Positions 42,837-50,869 of a DNA stretch of 64,000 bases are shown here, one piece after another. Position numbers and translations under genes: made by a program. Positions within the stretch are counted from its first letter, which is position 1. Each line of letters begins with the position of its first letter. The DNA is from JASEGV01 sp947085405 (GTDB lineage: Bacteria > Bacteroidota > Ignavibacteria > UBA10030 > BY39), in NCBI GenBank assembly GCA_947085405.1, contig CAMTWO010000013.1, positions 62,001 to 126,000 on the forward strand, given 5' to 3'. Under the pieces are notes generated by a model, which made no database searches, was not told the DNA's origin, and was given only the letters and a program-made list of their open reading frames with translations.

Positions 42837-44438
42837 ATGCAAATATTATTGAAAGAAGTTATTTTGATAAGTATATCATTTCTTGCTCTTACATCATTAA
42901 GTTACACACAATGGCCCACCTCAACAGTTGCCGACAGCGGACTCTACATCTGTCCGGGTATTTCTTCACGTGTGCATGTATTTGATGAAGACGGCTCAAT
43001 GATTGTCTCCGGGACAGGCGCCAGTTTTATCTACTTGCAGAAAATTGACCAGTACGGCAATCCATTATGGCTGCAGCCGGTTCTAGCCCATTATAATGAT
43101 TCGACTGATAACTTCGGTGGTGCAGGACTTATTTCTGATGGAGATGGTGGAGTGATTATTGATTGGGGAGACCACCGTGGAGCTCAAGCAGGTCATTGGG
43201 GATATGACAATGAAGCAATTTACATACAGAGAGTAGATAAAAACGGCATAGTGAGATGGGCTCCGGGCGGTATATTGCATTCACCTGTTACAACAGGAAA
43301 GAAGACAGGACATATGGTTAGTGATGGAGTTGGAGGAATGATTTACGGCTGGATAGAAGATGGTTTTGGTTATCCCGGTGCACCAAACCGAGCCAATGTT
43401 AAAATTGCCCGATACAATGGTGATGGAATAAAACATTGGGAGAAAATATTGGATTCAAACTTCCAATGGCGGTTTGATTTCCAGAGTTTTCACCGTGCTG
43501 GTCGCTATTTGTATTTACAATACGCCAACACTAATAATGGCAATTTTCTATACTATACTCGTATAATTGATACGGAGGGAAATGTTGCACCCGATTCGAT
43601 CTGGTTTGGTTATCGTTTGCATGTAACTTGGAAGGATAGTGTCTTTTTTAGTATTTCAAGTTCTCCTCCTGAAATGAAAAAAACAGACGATAATGGTAAC
43701 GAAGTATGGAGAACAAATACATCCTCGATAAGTTGTGGTGAGAGCGGTAGCTATCGTAATAGTTTTTTAGTAACCGATGTAAGAGGGGGCATTAATATGC
43801 TCTTCCTATGTAATGACTCGATATATTATTTTGATAGTCAGGGTAATTATAGAAAACAGTTATTTATAGGTATAAAAGGTTTAGGAGGAACTGATAGCTA
43901 TGCATTCGATGACGGTCATGGCGGGATTGTTATAGCTAACGGTGCAGGTAACGCACAAAGATATGATCCCCTTGGTAACCCTCTTTGGGGCTCATTGCCG
44001 ATTGTTTATCAGAGCGATCCTAATAATTCCTACCTTGAATACTATTGGAGTGATAAGCGTGGAGGAATTATCTCAACTTACTGGTCAACTGCCGGCGGCA
44101 TTCGTGCAGTCCATACGGGTAGATATGGCAGAGTAGGTGTTGTTCCGGTTTTGTATGATTACACTAAACTGCCAACAAGCATACATTTGTTCCAAAACTA
44201 TCCCAATCCGTTTAATCCTGAAACTCAAATCAGCTATACACTTTCAGAGGCAGGGTATGTAAAACTAAAAGTTTACGATGTACTTGGTCGTGAATTGACT
44301 GTGCTTGTTGATGAGTTTAAGGAAGCCGGATATTATGAAGCAACATTCGATGTGGGAAATCTATCGAGCGGAGTATTTTTCTATAAGCTACAATCTGGTT
44401 CGTTCACATCTGTAAAAAAGATGTTGCTGATAAGGTAA
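42837..44438 (+). CDS. Secreted protein with T9SS type A C-terminal sorting domain
   Basis: 533 aa. Signal peptide at residues 1-24 (MQILLKEVILISISFLALTS start, LSYTQ end). The body (25-440) repeats short beta-propeller-like units with DGDGG, DGVGG and DDGHGG motifs (SDGDGGVIIDW, SDGVGGMIYGW, DDGHGGIVIAN). The last about 80 residues are a classical sorting domain: FQNYPNPFNPETQISYTL, VYDVLGRELTVLVDE, LSSGVFFYKLQSG and the end KKMLLIR. It should be exported by Sec and then released or surface-attached by T9SS. Flanked by related repeats and hairpins on both sides, so it may be a recent insertion. Function unknown. Confidence 0.85.
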   Translation: MQILLKEVILISISFLALTSLSYTQWPTSTVADSGLYICPGISSRVHVFDEDGSMIVSGTGASFIYLQKIDQYGNPLWLQPVLAHYNDSTDNFGGAGLISDGDGGVIIDWGDHRGAQAGHWGYDNEAIYIQRVDKNGIVRWAPGGILHSPVTTGKKTGHMVSDGVGGMIYGWIEDGFGYPGAPNRANVKIARYNGDGIKHWEKILDSNFQWRFDFQSFHRAGRYLYLQYANTNNGNFLYYTRIIDTEGNVAPDSIWFGYRLHVTWKDSVFFSISSSPPEMKKTDDNGNEVWRTNTSSISCGESGSYRNSFLVTDVRGGINMLFLCNDSIYYFDSQGNYRKQLFIGIKGLGGTDSYAFDDGHGGIVIANGAGNAQRYDPLGNPLWGSLPIVYQSDPNNSYLEYYWSDKRGGIISTYWSTAGGIRAVHTGRYGRVGVVPVLYDYTKLPTSIHLFQNYPNPFNPETQISYTLSEAGYVKLKVYDVLGRELTVLVDEFKEAGYYEATFDVGNLSSGVFFYKLQSGSFTSVKKMLLIR

Positions 44439-44440
44439 AA

Positions 44441-44482
44441 TTTATTGAATCATTGTATCAATGAATAAATGATTCAATGGAA
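44441..44482. repeat. Right flanking repeat of the T9SS cargo gene
   Basis: Starts TTTATTGAAT 2 nt after the stop codon and ends ATGATTCAATGGAAAAATG. It contains variants of ATTGAATCA/TGATTCAAT in both orientations and resembles the element at 42342-42372. Confidence 0.55.
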
Positions 44483-44514
44483 AAATGATTCAATCTTTTT
44501 CCCCGTTCACATCC

Positions 44515-45015
44515 TTATTTCTTCTTCAAATACTCTTCGTATGACGAATTGAGGTAATGGTCGTCGCCGATAAATTTTAGGATTTTTAAAAAATCTTCGG
44601 GGCTATGATAACCCGGTAATACTGAAATAGGTTCGCCATCGGGCTTCATAAACACGGTAGCAGGGAAGCCGCTTATTCCGAATGCCTGTGTTAATTCGGC
44701 ATGAGTAAATTTCTCACCATTGTATGTAATTTTTGTGGTTGCCTCACCGTTAAACTTAATCGGAATAAATTTTTCATTCAGATATTTTTGAATATCAGGG
44801 TTGGCGTAAACATCGGCGTCCATTTTTTTGCACCACTTACACCAATCGGCATATACATCTATGAATATTTTCTTATTTTCTTTTTTGGCTTTTTCAATGC
44901 CAGCGCTAAATGTGTTCCATCCGAATTTGTTAGCTGTACTTCCGGGATAAAAAGCATATAATGCAAGTGCAAATAACATTAGAATAGGAATTATATATTT
45001 TGTAAATTGAGACAT
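44515..45015 (-). CDS. Thioredoxin-fold protein, membrane-anchored, DsbD-gamma-like
   Basis: 166 aa. An N-terminal hydrophobic segment (residues 7-25) is followed by a thioredoxin domain with the redox motif CKWC in VYADWCKWCKKMDADVYANP and the cis-Pro block GISGFPATVFMKPDG. The spacing and the motif FIDVYADWCKWC match DsbD C-terminal-type and thioredoxin_7 proteins that reduce or isomerise exported proteins. Last gene of the minus-strand envelope cluster, 18 nt after a PorV-like gene, so it may help fold outer-membrane or secreted proteins. Confidence 0.85.
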   Translation of the reverse strand: MSQFTKYIIPILMLFALALYAFYPGSTANKFGWNTFSAGIEKAKKENKKIFIDVYADWCKWCKKMDADVYANPDIQKYLNEKFIPIKFNGEATTKITYNGEKFTHAELTQAFGISGFPATVFMKPDGEPISVLPGYHSPEDFLKILKFIGDDHYLNSSYEEYLKKK

Positions 45016-45033
45016 TATGATCCTTTGTATATT

Positions 45034-45927
45034 TTATAATTTTATTGAAACTGAAAAACTGTGGGTCGGTCCTAATTCGTACTTAAAAGGGGCAAATGCG
45101 TAATCGAAAGCCACGATACTATATCGTGCACCAACTCCCGCCGTGAAAAAACTTGCCTCATAACCTGTACGTATTCCGGTGCGGATTGAAACCGTATTTT
45201 TATATGTCATCTCGACTCCTAAATGGAGGTGGCTTTTTTTCTCGTTTGTAATTACAACGAAATCGGCTGCGGGAATTATGGCGGCATCAAAGCTTTCGAC
45301 ATCAATTATGCGACTAACACCAATTCGGGAAATTACAGGCAGTGTAGATGATTCATTCCGGAGTTTGTTCATTGAACCTAAATTGCTGATTGAAACCCCC
45401 AAGTTGAATCCATACAAATTATTGTAAAGCAAACCCAAATCGAATGCATATCCCGATGCTTCGTCGATTAATATTTTTTCATATAAGTATTTGCCACTTA
45501 TACCGAAGCTCAGATTGTTAAGAACATAAGCGGTTGTAAAACTTAATGCTGCGTTGCGCGAAGTGAAAGTTCCTTCTGGATCGCCGGGAGTAGTTCTTTG
45601 TTCAATGTCGGTTATGCTCGTTGAATTGACACCAAATGCGAACCGGAAGTTATCCAACAAAGTGGAAAATCCTAAAAACTCAGTTCGTGTATCTTTTATC
45701 CATTCTCTATGAACAAAAACTATTTGTGTCTGATTTGTAAGCGACAAAAACGAGGGATTATAATAAACTGCTGCAGGATCGGCTTTCTCGATTGGATATA
45801 CATCTCCCATCGCAATTGCTCTTGGACTTATTCCGGTTTTCAAAAACGACAAACCGGTAGCTCCCGCTTGGGGAAAAGCAGTTTGAATTAAAAATATAAT
45901 CATTAAAAAAATATATATCGGTTTCAT
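45034..45927 (-). CDS. PorV/PorQ family outer-membrane protein
   Basis: 297 aa with a signal peptide (residues 1-19, ending TAFPQ). The family block GATGLSFLKTGISPRAIAMG is followed by DPAAVYYNPSFLSLT, and the rest alternates beta-strands to an FSVSIKL end. Relatives are T9SS shuttle or accessory barrels. It lies 3 nt after a second, similar barrel gene, an arrangement that suggests duplication or a two-barrel complex. The exact role compared with PorV proper cannot be read from the sequence. Confidence 0.82.
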   Translation of the reverse strand: MKPIYIFLMIIFLIQTAFPQAGATGLSFLKTGISPRAIAMGDVYPIEKADPAAVYYNPSFLSLTNQTQIVFVHREWIKDTRTEFLGFSTLLDNFRFAFGVNSTSITDIEQRTTPGDPEGTFTSRNAALSFTTAYVLNNLSFGISGKYLYEKILIDEASGYAFDLGLLYNNLYGFNLGVSISNLGSMNKLRNESSTLPVISRIGVSRIIDVESFDAAIIPAADFVVITNEKKSHLHLGVEMTYKNTVSIRTGIRTGYEASFFTAGVGARYSIVAFDYAFAPFKYELGPTHSFSVSIKL

Positions 45928-45930
45928 AAA

Positions 45931-46881
45931 TTAAAATTTTATTGATAAAGTGATTATGTGCATGTTGTTGGTTGCGAATGGTTCTATAACGTAACTATAA
46001 TCGAGAGCCGGAGTCCAGCCATCGAAATCGCCTTGAATAGAGTAACCGAAAGTCGGTTTCAGACCAGAGTAGTTATTACTCAAATTCCATCTATCGACAC
46101 CGGTTCGGATTATAAAAGATGGGTGCAGAATAATTTCAGTTCCAAAACGCAAGTGATTTGTTTTGACAGAAGAATTTTCGAATTCAGCGGCGACTATCCC
46201 TAAACTGTTCGGGAGTTGGTAAGCTACCGAAATACGGCGAAGGATTGGGAATACATCGTCGGTCTGGCGCCCACGACCATAAATTGGATTTGTATCCCAT
46301 TTGTATTTAGAGTTAATATCTTGAAGTGTGAAACCAACTGAAATATTTTTAGCAGCTTGTATTAACATACCAATATCAAAACCGACCGTTGTAGAACTGA
46401 CTTCTTCGTACAATTTATGATAAAACATCTTTACCGAGACACCTATCGATACATTATCATGGATACGGTTTGCGAAAGATAGAAAGAACATATTTTCGGA
46501 AGTGGAAATCGTTCCTGTTTTTACTCCATCCGAATTCCGTTCCTCAATATCACCTACACCTGCATTGATAATTCCAAATGAAATTCCTGCAGTCGGTTGG
46601 ACTGCTTGTCCGTAGCTCAAAAAATTTAGATATCTATCGAACGACAAAAACGAGTAGGTCATACTTGCAGTTCTATGTTCGGCAAAAGGAATCAGAGCGG
46701 GGTTATAATACGAGTTAATTTCGCCGGTTGTAACCGCAGATATCGCATTACCCATACTCATACCTCTTGCTCCAAAACCCATTCTGGCAAACGAGCCGGC
46801 TTTACCCCCAATTTGGGCTTCAAGTGTTGACCAATTAAGCAAAAGAATGATACTAACCACTATTTTGATAAAATTTTTCAT
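45931..46881 (-). CDS. PorV/PorQ family outer-membrane protein
   Basis: 316 aa from ATG 46881; an in-frame TTG at 46887 adds two residues only. Signal peptide (ending TLEAQ, about residue 24), then GSFARMGFGARGMSMGNAIS and INSYYNPALIPF, the PorV-family mature N-terminus. Barrel strands run to IHIITLSIKF-like end (HIITLSIKF). Next to its paralogue (45034) and downstream of an Asp-box secreted protein, so it could serve as that protein's outer-membrane partner. Role inferred from the family. Confidence 0.82.
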   Translation of the reverse strand: MKNFIKIVVSIILLLNWSTLEAQIGGKAGSFARMGFGARGMSMGNAISAVTTGEINSYYNPALIPFAEHRTASMTYSFLSFDRYLNFLSYGQAVQPTAGISFGIINAGVGDIEERNSDGVKTGTISTSENMFFLSFANRIHDNVSIGVSVKMFYHKLYEEVSSTTVGFDIGMLIQAAKNISVGFTLQDINSKYKWDTNPIYGRGRQTDDVFPILRRISVAYQLPNSLGIVAAEFENSSVKTNHLRFGTEIILHPSFIIRTGVDRWNLSNNYSGLKPTFGYSIQGDFDGWTPALDYSYVIEPFATNNMHIITLSIKF

Positions 46882-46887
46882 AATCAA

Positions 46888-48420
46888 TTATTGTAAAACC
46901 ATTATTTTTGCCCAAATCGGTTCGGTGTTATTTATTTGGACTCTGTAAAAATAGACACCATTAGCGACATAAACACCGTCATCATTTTTTCCATCCCAAA
47001 TTTCGTCATTTTCGGTTACACCCGATCTGTTTGCATTTTGGATCAAAGTGCGCACTCGATTCATACCGAAATCAAAAATTTCGATAGAGACAACCGCATT
47101 ACTTCCATAAGTGCTGTAATGAATTCGCGTGAATTCAGACCTTGCTGCAAAAGGATTCGGATAAGCGTATGATAGAAATTTTGTTCCGATGGGTTCATAT
47201 TTTCTTAAAATTCTCCATTTGGCGCCAAAAATATTTTCTGCATTATCAGTTGTAATCGCCATACCATCGCCGGTACCTATCAAAACATTATCGCCGATAA
47301 CTCCAACTGAAAATACGGAAGAAGAAGTAATAACTTGTCTGTTCTCCGGTTCTGTAATCAGATATGAGCGGTTTAAAGTTTTGCCGCCATCATTCGTTCT
47401 ATAAATTCCTTGCTCGGTGGCGATGTAAGCGATGGAATCTTTAAAAGCAAAATCATAAGCTTTTATTCCTTTTAAGATATTTATCCAACTATTACCGCCA
47501 TCATCGCTGTAACTAACACCGTTCGTTTCATTTGTACCTGCCGACCAATTGGTTGCCCAAATTCGTATTTTGTTTTGGTATCGCTGAGCTTTAATAGTAA
47601 TAACCCAATTGCCAAGAATCGGGGAATCTTGATTCTGGGAAGTAAATCTTCGCCAACTGATTCCGCCGTCAGTCGATTTATTAATTCCGCCTGCGGTTCC
47701 ACACCAAATTGTATCATTATCGATTGCCAAAACTGAGAAGGCAAGGAAGTTATTATTTTTACGTGGGTCGTAATAAAAATTTAGAGTATCAGATGGCTTG
47801 ATGCTGCTCAAGTGGTCGGGTGGTAGAACAACTCGATTCCAATTGATTCCATTATTAGTAGTATATCTGAGTCCGCTCGCCCAGCTTGCAATCCAAACTT
47901 TGCCGGGAGCGAGGGAGATATCGTAAGTTACATTCTGCTCAGGCACAATAACCGGGAGAATTCGGATATTGTTAATTCCGTAATCAATCGTTGAATCGCT
48001 TCTCGAATCTAAAGTTTGATTTACGTAATTCCAACTCAAGCCGCTGTTGGTCGAAAATGTATAGCCGCCGCCTGTAGCGATATTTTCGTTATCCTTTTTC
48101 TTGGTATATCCTGTTGAAGTCCAAATAGTATCCCGTTCAACATCGAGAGCGTAAATACCGGGGTGGGGAAATTCTAAAAATTTGTTGTATGCAAACCAAC
48201 TGTTACCGAGGTTCGTAGATTTAGCTAATCCGCTGCTAGTTCCGATCCAAAAAATTGAATCCGATACAGCAATCTGCGATACGCTGTTACTAGGGGGTTG
48301 GGTTTGTTCGGTGGTATTTTTTTCCAGTTGAAAATATTTAGGATAAATTGTTTGGGAGTTGAGCGAATGAATTCCCCAAAAAAATATGAAAATATAAAAA
48401 ATGAGATTGATGTTTTTCAA
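46888..48420 (-). CDS. Secreted Asp-box (BNR) propeller protein with a FlgD-like/T9SS C-terminal domain
   Basis: 510 aa with a signal peptide (ending LNSQ, about residue 22). At least six Asp-box repeats of the form S/T-x-(D/N)-G-x-x-W are visible: STNLGNSW, STNSGLSW, TTNNGINW, STDGGISW and SDDGGNSW, plus TNDGGKTL. They indicate a sialidase/sortilin-type propeller. The C-terminal part has LSYAYPNPFAARSEFTRIHY, WDGKNDDGVYVANGVYFYRV and the end WAKIMVLQ, a FlgD-like sorting domain. Overlaps the upstream lipoprotein gene by 4 nt. Binding or glycan-related function possible; catalytic residues not identified. Confidence 0.8.
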   Translation of the reverse strand: MKNINLIFYIFIFFWGIHSLNSQTIYPKYFQLEKNTTEQTQPPSNSVSQIAVSDSIFWIGTSSGLAKSTNLGNSWFAYNKFLEFPHPGIYALDVERDTIWTSTGYTKKKDNENIATGGGYTFSTNSGLSWNYVNQTLDSRSDSTIDYGINNIRILPVIVPEQNVTYDISLAPGKVWIASWASGLRYTTNNGINWNRVVLPPDHLSSIKPSDTLNFYYDPRKNNNFLAFSVLAIDNDTIWCGTAGGINKSTDGGISWRRFTSQNQDSPILGNWVITIKAQRYQNKIRIWATNWSAGTNETNGVSYSDDGGNSWINILKGIKAYDFAFKDSIAYIATEQGIYRTNDGGKTLNRSYLITEPENRQVITSSSVFSVGVIGDNVLIGTGDGMAITTDNAENIFGAKWRILRKYEPIGTKFLSYAYPNPFAARSEFTRIHYSTYGSNAVVSIEIFDFGMNRVRTLIQNANRSGVTENDEIWDGKNDDGVYVANGVYFYRVQINNTEPIWAKIMVLQ

Positions 48421-49256
48421 GGTTGAGTTACCGTTAATGTGTGAAGAATTTTGTTGCTTAAGAATTCGGTATAATCCTTGGCTTCAAACTCAAAGCGGTA
48501 TGACTTAGGTGTCATGTTAAAAGGAAGCTTCACCAAAATTGAAAAGATTCCGTCGTTTGCAATGGAATCACCACTCGTGGAAATGTTACCGTTATCTAAC
48601 AGGAAGAATTTTCGTGTAGGGTCTGACGCATCTAAACTTCGGAAATAAACTTCCTTGATATCATTATAGCCGTTAGTATCGTAGGCAGTAACACTCATTA
48701 GGATAACTTTTTCGCCCGATGTAGGTAGTGTGGTATTTTCAGGAGCTTTTAAATCGAAAATGACAGGGGGTTTTCCCATTCTGCTGACTCGAAAGGAAGT
48801 GGAAAATATGTTACTTAATAATTGGCTTTTATCCTCTGCTTGAAGTTCAACAATGAAATTACCGACTATGACGCGTGAAATTTTAAAAGAGATTACGCCG
48901 GAAAAAATTCCATCACCGGTGAGAGAATCGGCTTCTTGTCCGTGATCGTATAGATACCCTTGACTAACCGGCATATTCGTACTCGGTTGGTATATAATGA
49001 ATTTCACGTTCTTTAAATCATTCAAACCATCCTTATCGTATATATGTGCTGATACCCGGTTGCGTATTGTTATGGTATCGGCTAACGAGAATTGATCTCC
49101 CGGTTTGATCGTATCAGAATCTATATTATAGTATGCTAACTTTGCTTGTGAGATGAAAGGGACTGTTAAACTTATATCGAATGTCCCATATTTATCATTA
49201 TCACATGCAGAAAGCAATGAAATAATTAACAATATTAGTAATAAATATCTTTGCAT
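48417..49256 (-). CDS. Lipoprotein of unknown function
   Basis: 279 aa. The start MQRYLLLILLIISLLSAC is a lipoprotein signal with Cys18 as the lipidation site, followed by acidic DNDKYG, which fits outer-membrane or surface retention. The remainder is beta-rich with two Ig-like segments, each with D-x-N/D-G-x-x-D patterns (YDKDGLNDLKNVKFIIYQP; YDTNGYNDIKEVYFRSLD). First gene of the cluster read from the promoter at 49286. Its stop overlaps the Asp-box gene, which suggests joint action at the surface. Confidence 0.7.
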   Translation of the reverse strand: MQRYLLLILLIISLLSACDNDKYGTFDISLTVPFISQAKLAYYNIDSDTIKPGDQFSLADTITIRNRVSAHIYDKDGLNDLKNVKFIIYQPSTNMPVSQGYLYDHGQEADSLTGDGIFSGVISFKISRVIVGNFIVELQAEDKSQLLSNIFSTSFRVSRMGKPPVIFDLKAPENTTLPTSGEKVILMSVTAYDTNGYNDIKEVYFRSLDASDPTRKFFLLDNGNISTSGDSIANDGIFSILVKLPFNMTPKSYRFEFEAKDYTEFLSNKILHTLTVTQP

Positions 49257-49285
49257 AATTAATAGTAGGTAGAAAATGTTGAGAT

Positions 49286-49314
49286 AAACTACAAAATCAC
49301 AGAGTAAAAGTCAA
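49286..49314 (-). promoter_or_regulatory. Promoter for the lipoprotein/PorV cluster (TTGACT, 17 nt, TAGTTT)
   Basis: On the minus strand TTGACT (49314-49309) is 17 nt from TAGTTT (49291-49286), about 30 nt before the lipoprotein ATG. The -35 is strong; the -10 matches only the key positions. Confidence 0.5.
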
Positions 49315-49315
49315 T

Positions 49316-50275
49316 TTATGAAGGTATCAACTCATAAAAAGGAATTGGTGTGAAGGCAATTACAAAAATAAGAATAGCCAACCAACCGATGATTTTTCTT
49401 TTATGATCTAAAGGGGTGTCGTCATAAATTGGTGGATGGTCAAGTTTGATGAGGAAGAAAAGGATGATGGCAAAAACTAACCATCCGACAGTTCCCGCAT
49501 GGAAGCCCATATCAGGAATAAAACTGGTTAAACCGATAATGATTATTGCAGCGAAAAAGATGCGTGAAAATATCCCCTGATGCTTTCCAATGAGAGCATA
49601 TAAAATATGTCCGCCATCGAGTTGACCGACCGGGATTAAATTTAGTGCTGTAATAAAAAGACCAAACCAAGCTACACAAAGATATGGATAGTGGTAAATT
49701 TCGTTCATCGGTGGAAAGTTACCGGCATCATTTGATAGGGACTGAATCGTGTATGTCAGGATTGAGTGTCCGAACGAAAGTCCTTTGGTTGGAATCGTTC
49801 CGTTTACTGCGTATTCCGGATGTATTTGATATAGATATGTAATAGGTGGTAAATTTACTAATCCATAAATTAAGATAATGATTGTAACAATAAAACCGGC
49901 AATCGGTCCGGCACTTCCGATATCGAAGAGGGCTTTTTTTGTTGGGATCGGAGATTTAATTTTTATTACAGCCCCCATTGTGCCGAACGGGTTGAACAAG
50001 AAGGGTGGAAATGGAATAAAGTATGGAAGTGTTGTTTCGATCTTGTGATATTTTGCTGCAAAATAATGGCCAAATTCGTGTGCCGCGAGTATCGTTAATA
50101 GCGGGATTGAGTAATGAAGTCCCAAATGAAAATTGCTTAAATCAAACGGGTCTATATTTAACCACATTACTCCGGCAAGTGTTGTTGTAAAAAAAGTGAT
50201 TATGAATAAAAAGCTATGGAGTAAGTAGTTTTTGATTGAGTTATATCGAGTTGAAAATGCCAAAAGGTTTTCCAA
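49316..50275 (-). CDS. Site-2 protease family (M50) intramembrane metalloprotease
   Basis: 319 aa, six to eight hydrophobic helices. The zinc site HEFGH is in LTILAAHEFGHYFAAKYHKI, and the partner motif NLIPVGQLDGGHILYALIG supplies the third ligand. FDIGSAGPIAGFIV lies between, as in membrane M50 peptidases. The start is a TTG at 50275 with no clear Shine-Dalgarno, and the first internal Met is 37 residues on, so the exact start is uncertain. Such enzymes cut within membranes, releasing regulators or processing signal-peptide remnants. It sits next to the repeat-peptide gene, across a terminator. Confidence 0.85.
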   Translation of the reverse strand: MENLLAFSTRYNSIKNYLLHSFLFIITFFTTTLAGVMWLNIDPFDLSNFHLGLHYSIPLLTILAAHEFGHYFAAKYHKIETTLPYFIPFPPFLFNPFGTMGAVIKIKSPIPTKKALFDIGSAGPIAGFIVTIIILIYGLVNLPPITYLYQIHPEYAVNGTIPTKGLSFGHSILTYTIQSLSNDAGNFPPMNEIYHYPYLCVAWFGLFITALNLIPVGQLDGGHILYALIGKHQGIFSRIFFAAIIIIGLTSFIPDMGFHAGTVGWLVFAIILFFLIKLDHPPIYDDTPLDHKRKIIGWLAILIFVIAFTPIPFYELIPS

Positions 50276-50310
50276 ATATTTTGTTTCAAAATAACAAATA
50301 TTTGGATGAA

Positions 50311-50351
50311 ATAAAAAAGGTCTTTGCCCCGCAAGGGCGGGGCAAAGACCT
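50311..50351 (-). terminator. Intrinsic terminator of the repeat-peptide gene
   Basis: A perfect 15-bp GC-rich stem (AGGTCTTTGCCCCGC at 50318-50332, GCGGGGCAAAGACCT at 50337-50351) with a 4-nt loop is followed on the minus strand by TTTTTTAT. It lies 23 nt after the peptide stop codon and insulates the M50 gene downstream. Confidence 0.92.
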
Positions 50352-50373
50352 GATAAAACAAGTTTGTTTACAG

Positions 50374-50628
50374 TTATGGTCGAGGAGTGTCTCTCGGTAT
50401 CGGTGTTGAGAATGTGGCTTTGGGCTGAGGAGTGTCTCTCGGTATCGATAATGCGCTTGTGGCTTTGGGTTGAGGCGTGTCTCTCGGTATCGATAATGCA
50501 CTTGTGGCTTTATTTGAATCTCCCGCAGCTAAAGAAATCGCTCCATTTATAGTTAATACCATAGCTAATGTAAGAATTACAGAACTGATACGTTTAAAAT
50601 TCCGGTTGTTTTTAAGGTTCGTTAACAT
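50374..50628 (-). CDS. Exported 84-residue tandem-repeat peptide precursor
   Basis: 84 aa. A basic N-terminus and hydrophobic core (residues 14-36, ...GAISLAAG) form a Sec signal peptide. The rest, residues 40-84, is exactly three 15-residue repeats: KATSALSIPRDTPQP twice, then KATFSTPIPRDTPRP, ending at the C-terminus. The first two DNA copies differ at three positions, all synonymous. AAGGAG lies about 8 nt before the ATG. It has its own candidate promoter and a strong terminator, so it is a separate transcript. I recognise no family. Multi-copy propeptide, bacteriocin-like peptide or short envelope protein are all possible. Confidence 0.75.
   Translation of the reverse strand: MLTNLKNNRNFKRISSVILTLAMVLTINGAISLAAGDSNKATSALSIPRDTPQPKATSALSIPRDTPQPKATFSTPIPRDTPRP
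50377..50511 (-). repeat. Three tandem 45-bp coding repeats
   Basis: Units at 50467-50511, 50422-50466 and 50377-50421 (minus strand), each 15 codons. Units 1 and 2 differ only at AGT/AGC, ACG/ACT and CAA/CAG. Unit 3 diverges in its first half and keeps IPRDTP. Confidence 0.92.
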
Positions 50629-50677
50629 GTTTTATCTCCTTTTAGTGTATTTTTGTTATAAATATTAAATGCTACTC

Positions 50678-50697
50678 AAATTTTCTGTAGAAAATTT
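50678..50697. promoter_or_regulatory. Inverted repeat, possible operator
   Basis: AAATTTTC (50678-50685) and GAAAATTT (50690-50697) are perfect 8-bp arms with a 4-nt gap. It overlaps the -10 box and start site of the leftward peptide promoter, a position suited to a repressor. Confidence 0.4.
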
Positions 50698-50721
50698 AAT
50701 AATATATAGGGAATTTCGCAA
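50693..50721 (-). promoter_or_regulatory. Possible promoter for the repeat-peptide gene (TTGCGA, 17 nt, TAAATT)
   Basis: On the minus strand TTGCGA (50721-50716) is 17 nt from TAAATT (50698-50693), giving a leader of about 55 nt before the ATG at 50628. The boxes are weaker than those of the divergent promoter. Confidence 0.45.
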
Positions 50722-50763
50722 CTTTTTTAATGAAAAAAGGATTTTTAAAACAGGTTTAAATTT

Positions 50764-50779
50764 AGTGATTTGTATCACA
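50764..50779. promoter_or_regulatory. CRP/FNR-family-like binding site
   Basis: AGTGA-TTTGTA-TCACA matches the CRP consensus TGTGA-N6-TCACA at nine of ten positions; read as GTGAT-N4-ATCAC it also resembles an FNR-type site. It lies between the two divergent promoters, about 80 nt upstream of the rightward start site. Confidence 0.5.
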
Positions 50780-50815
50780 TTAAATGATTTTATAAAAAAA
50801 TAATTGCGAAAATAC

Positions 50816-50844
50816 TTGACACCTACTCAATTATTCATTATATT
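50816..50844 (+). promoter_or_regulatory. Promoter for the membrane protein/AAA+ regulator operon (TTGACA, 17 nt, TATATT)
   Basis: Consensus TTGACA (50816-50821), 17-nt spacer, TATATT (50839-50844). The predicted start is near 50851. This rules out the TTG at 50804 and supports ATG 50870 as the start codon. Confidence 0.75.
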
Positions 50845-50869
50845 GAACACAAGAAATAAAAAGAAAATT

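Noticed and set aside
50286..50501. Overlapping minus-strand frame with HYRYRETLL-type repeats
   Set aside because: It is the same tandem DNA repeat read in another frame. The 84-codon frame has the Shine-Dalgarno, the signal peptide and synonymous-only differences.
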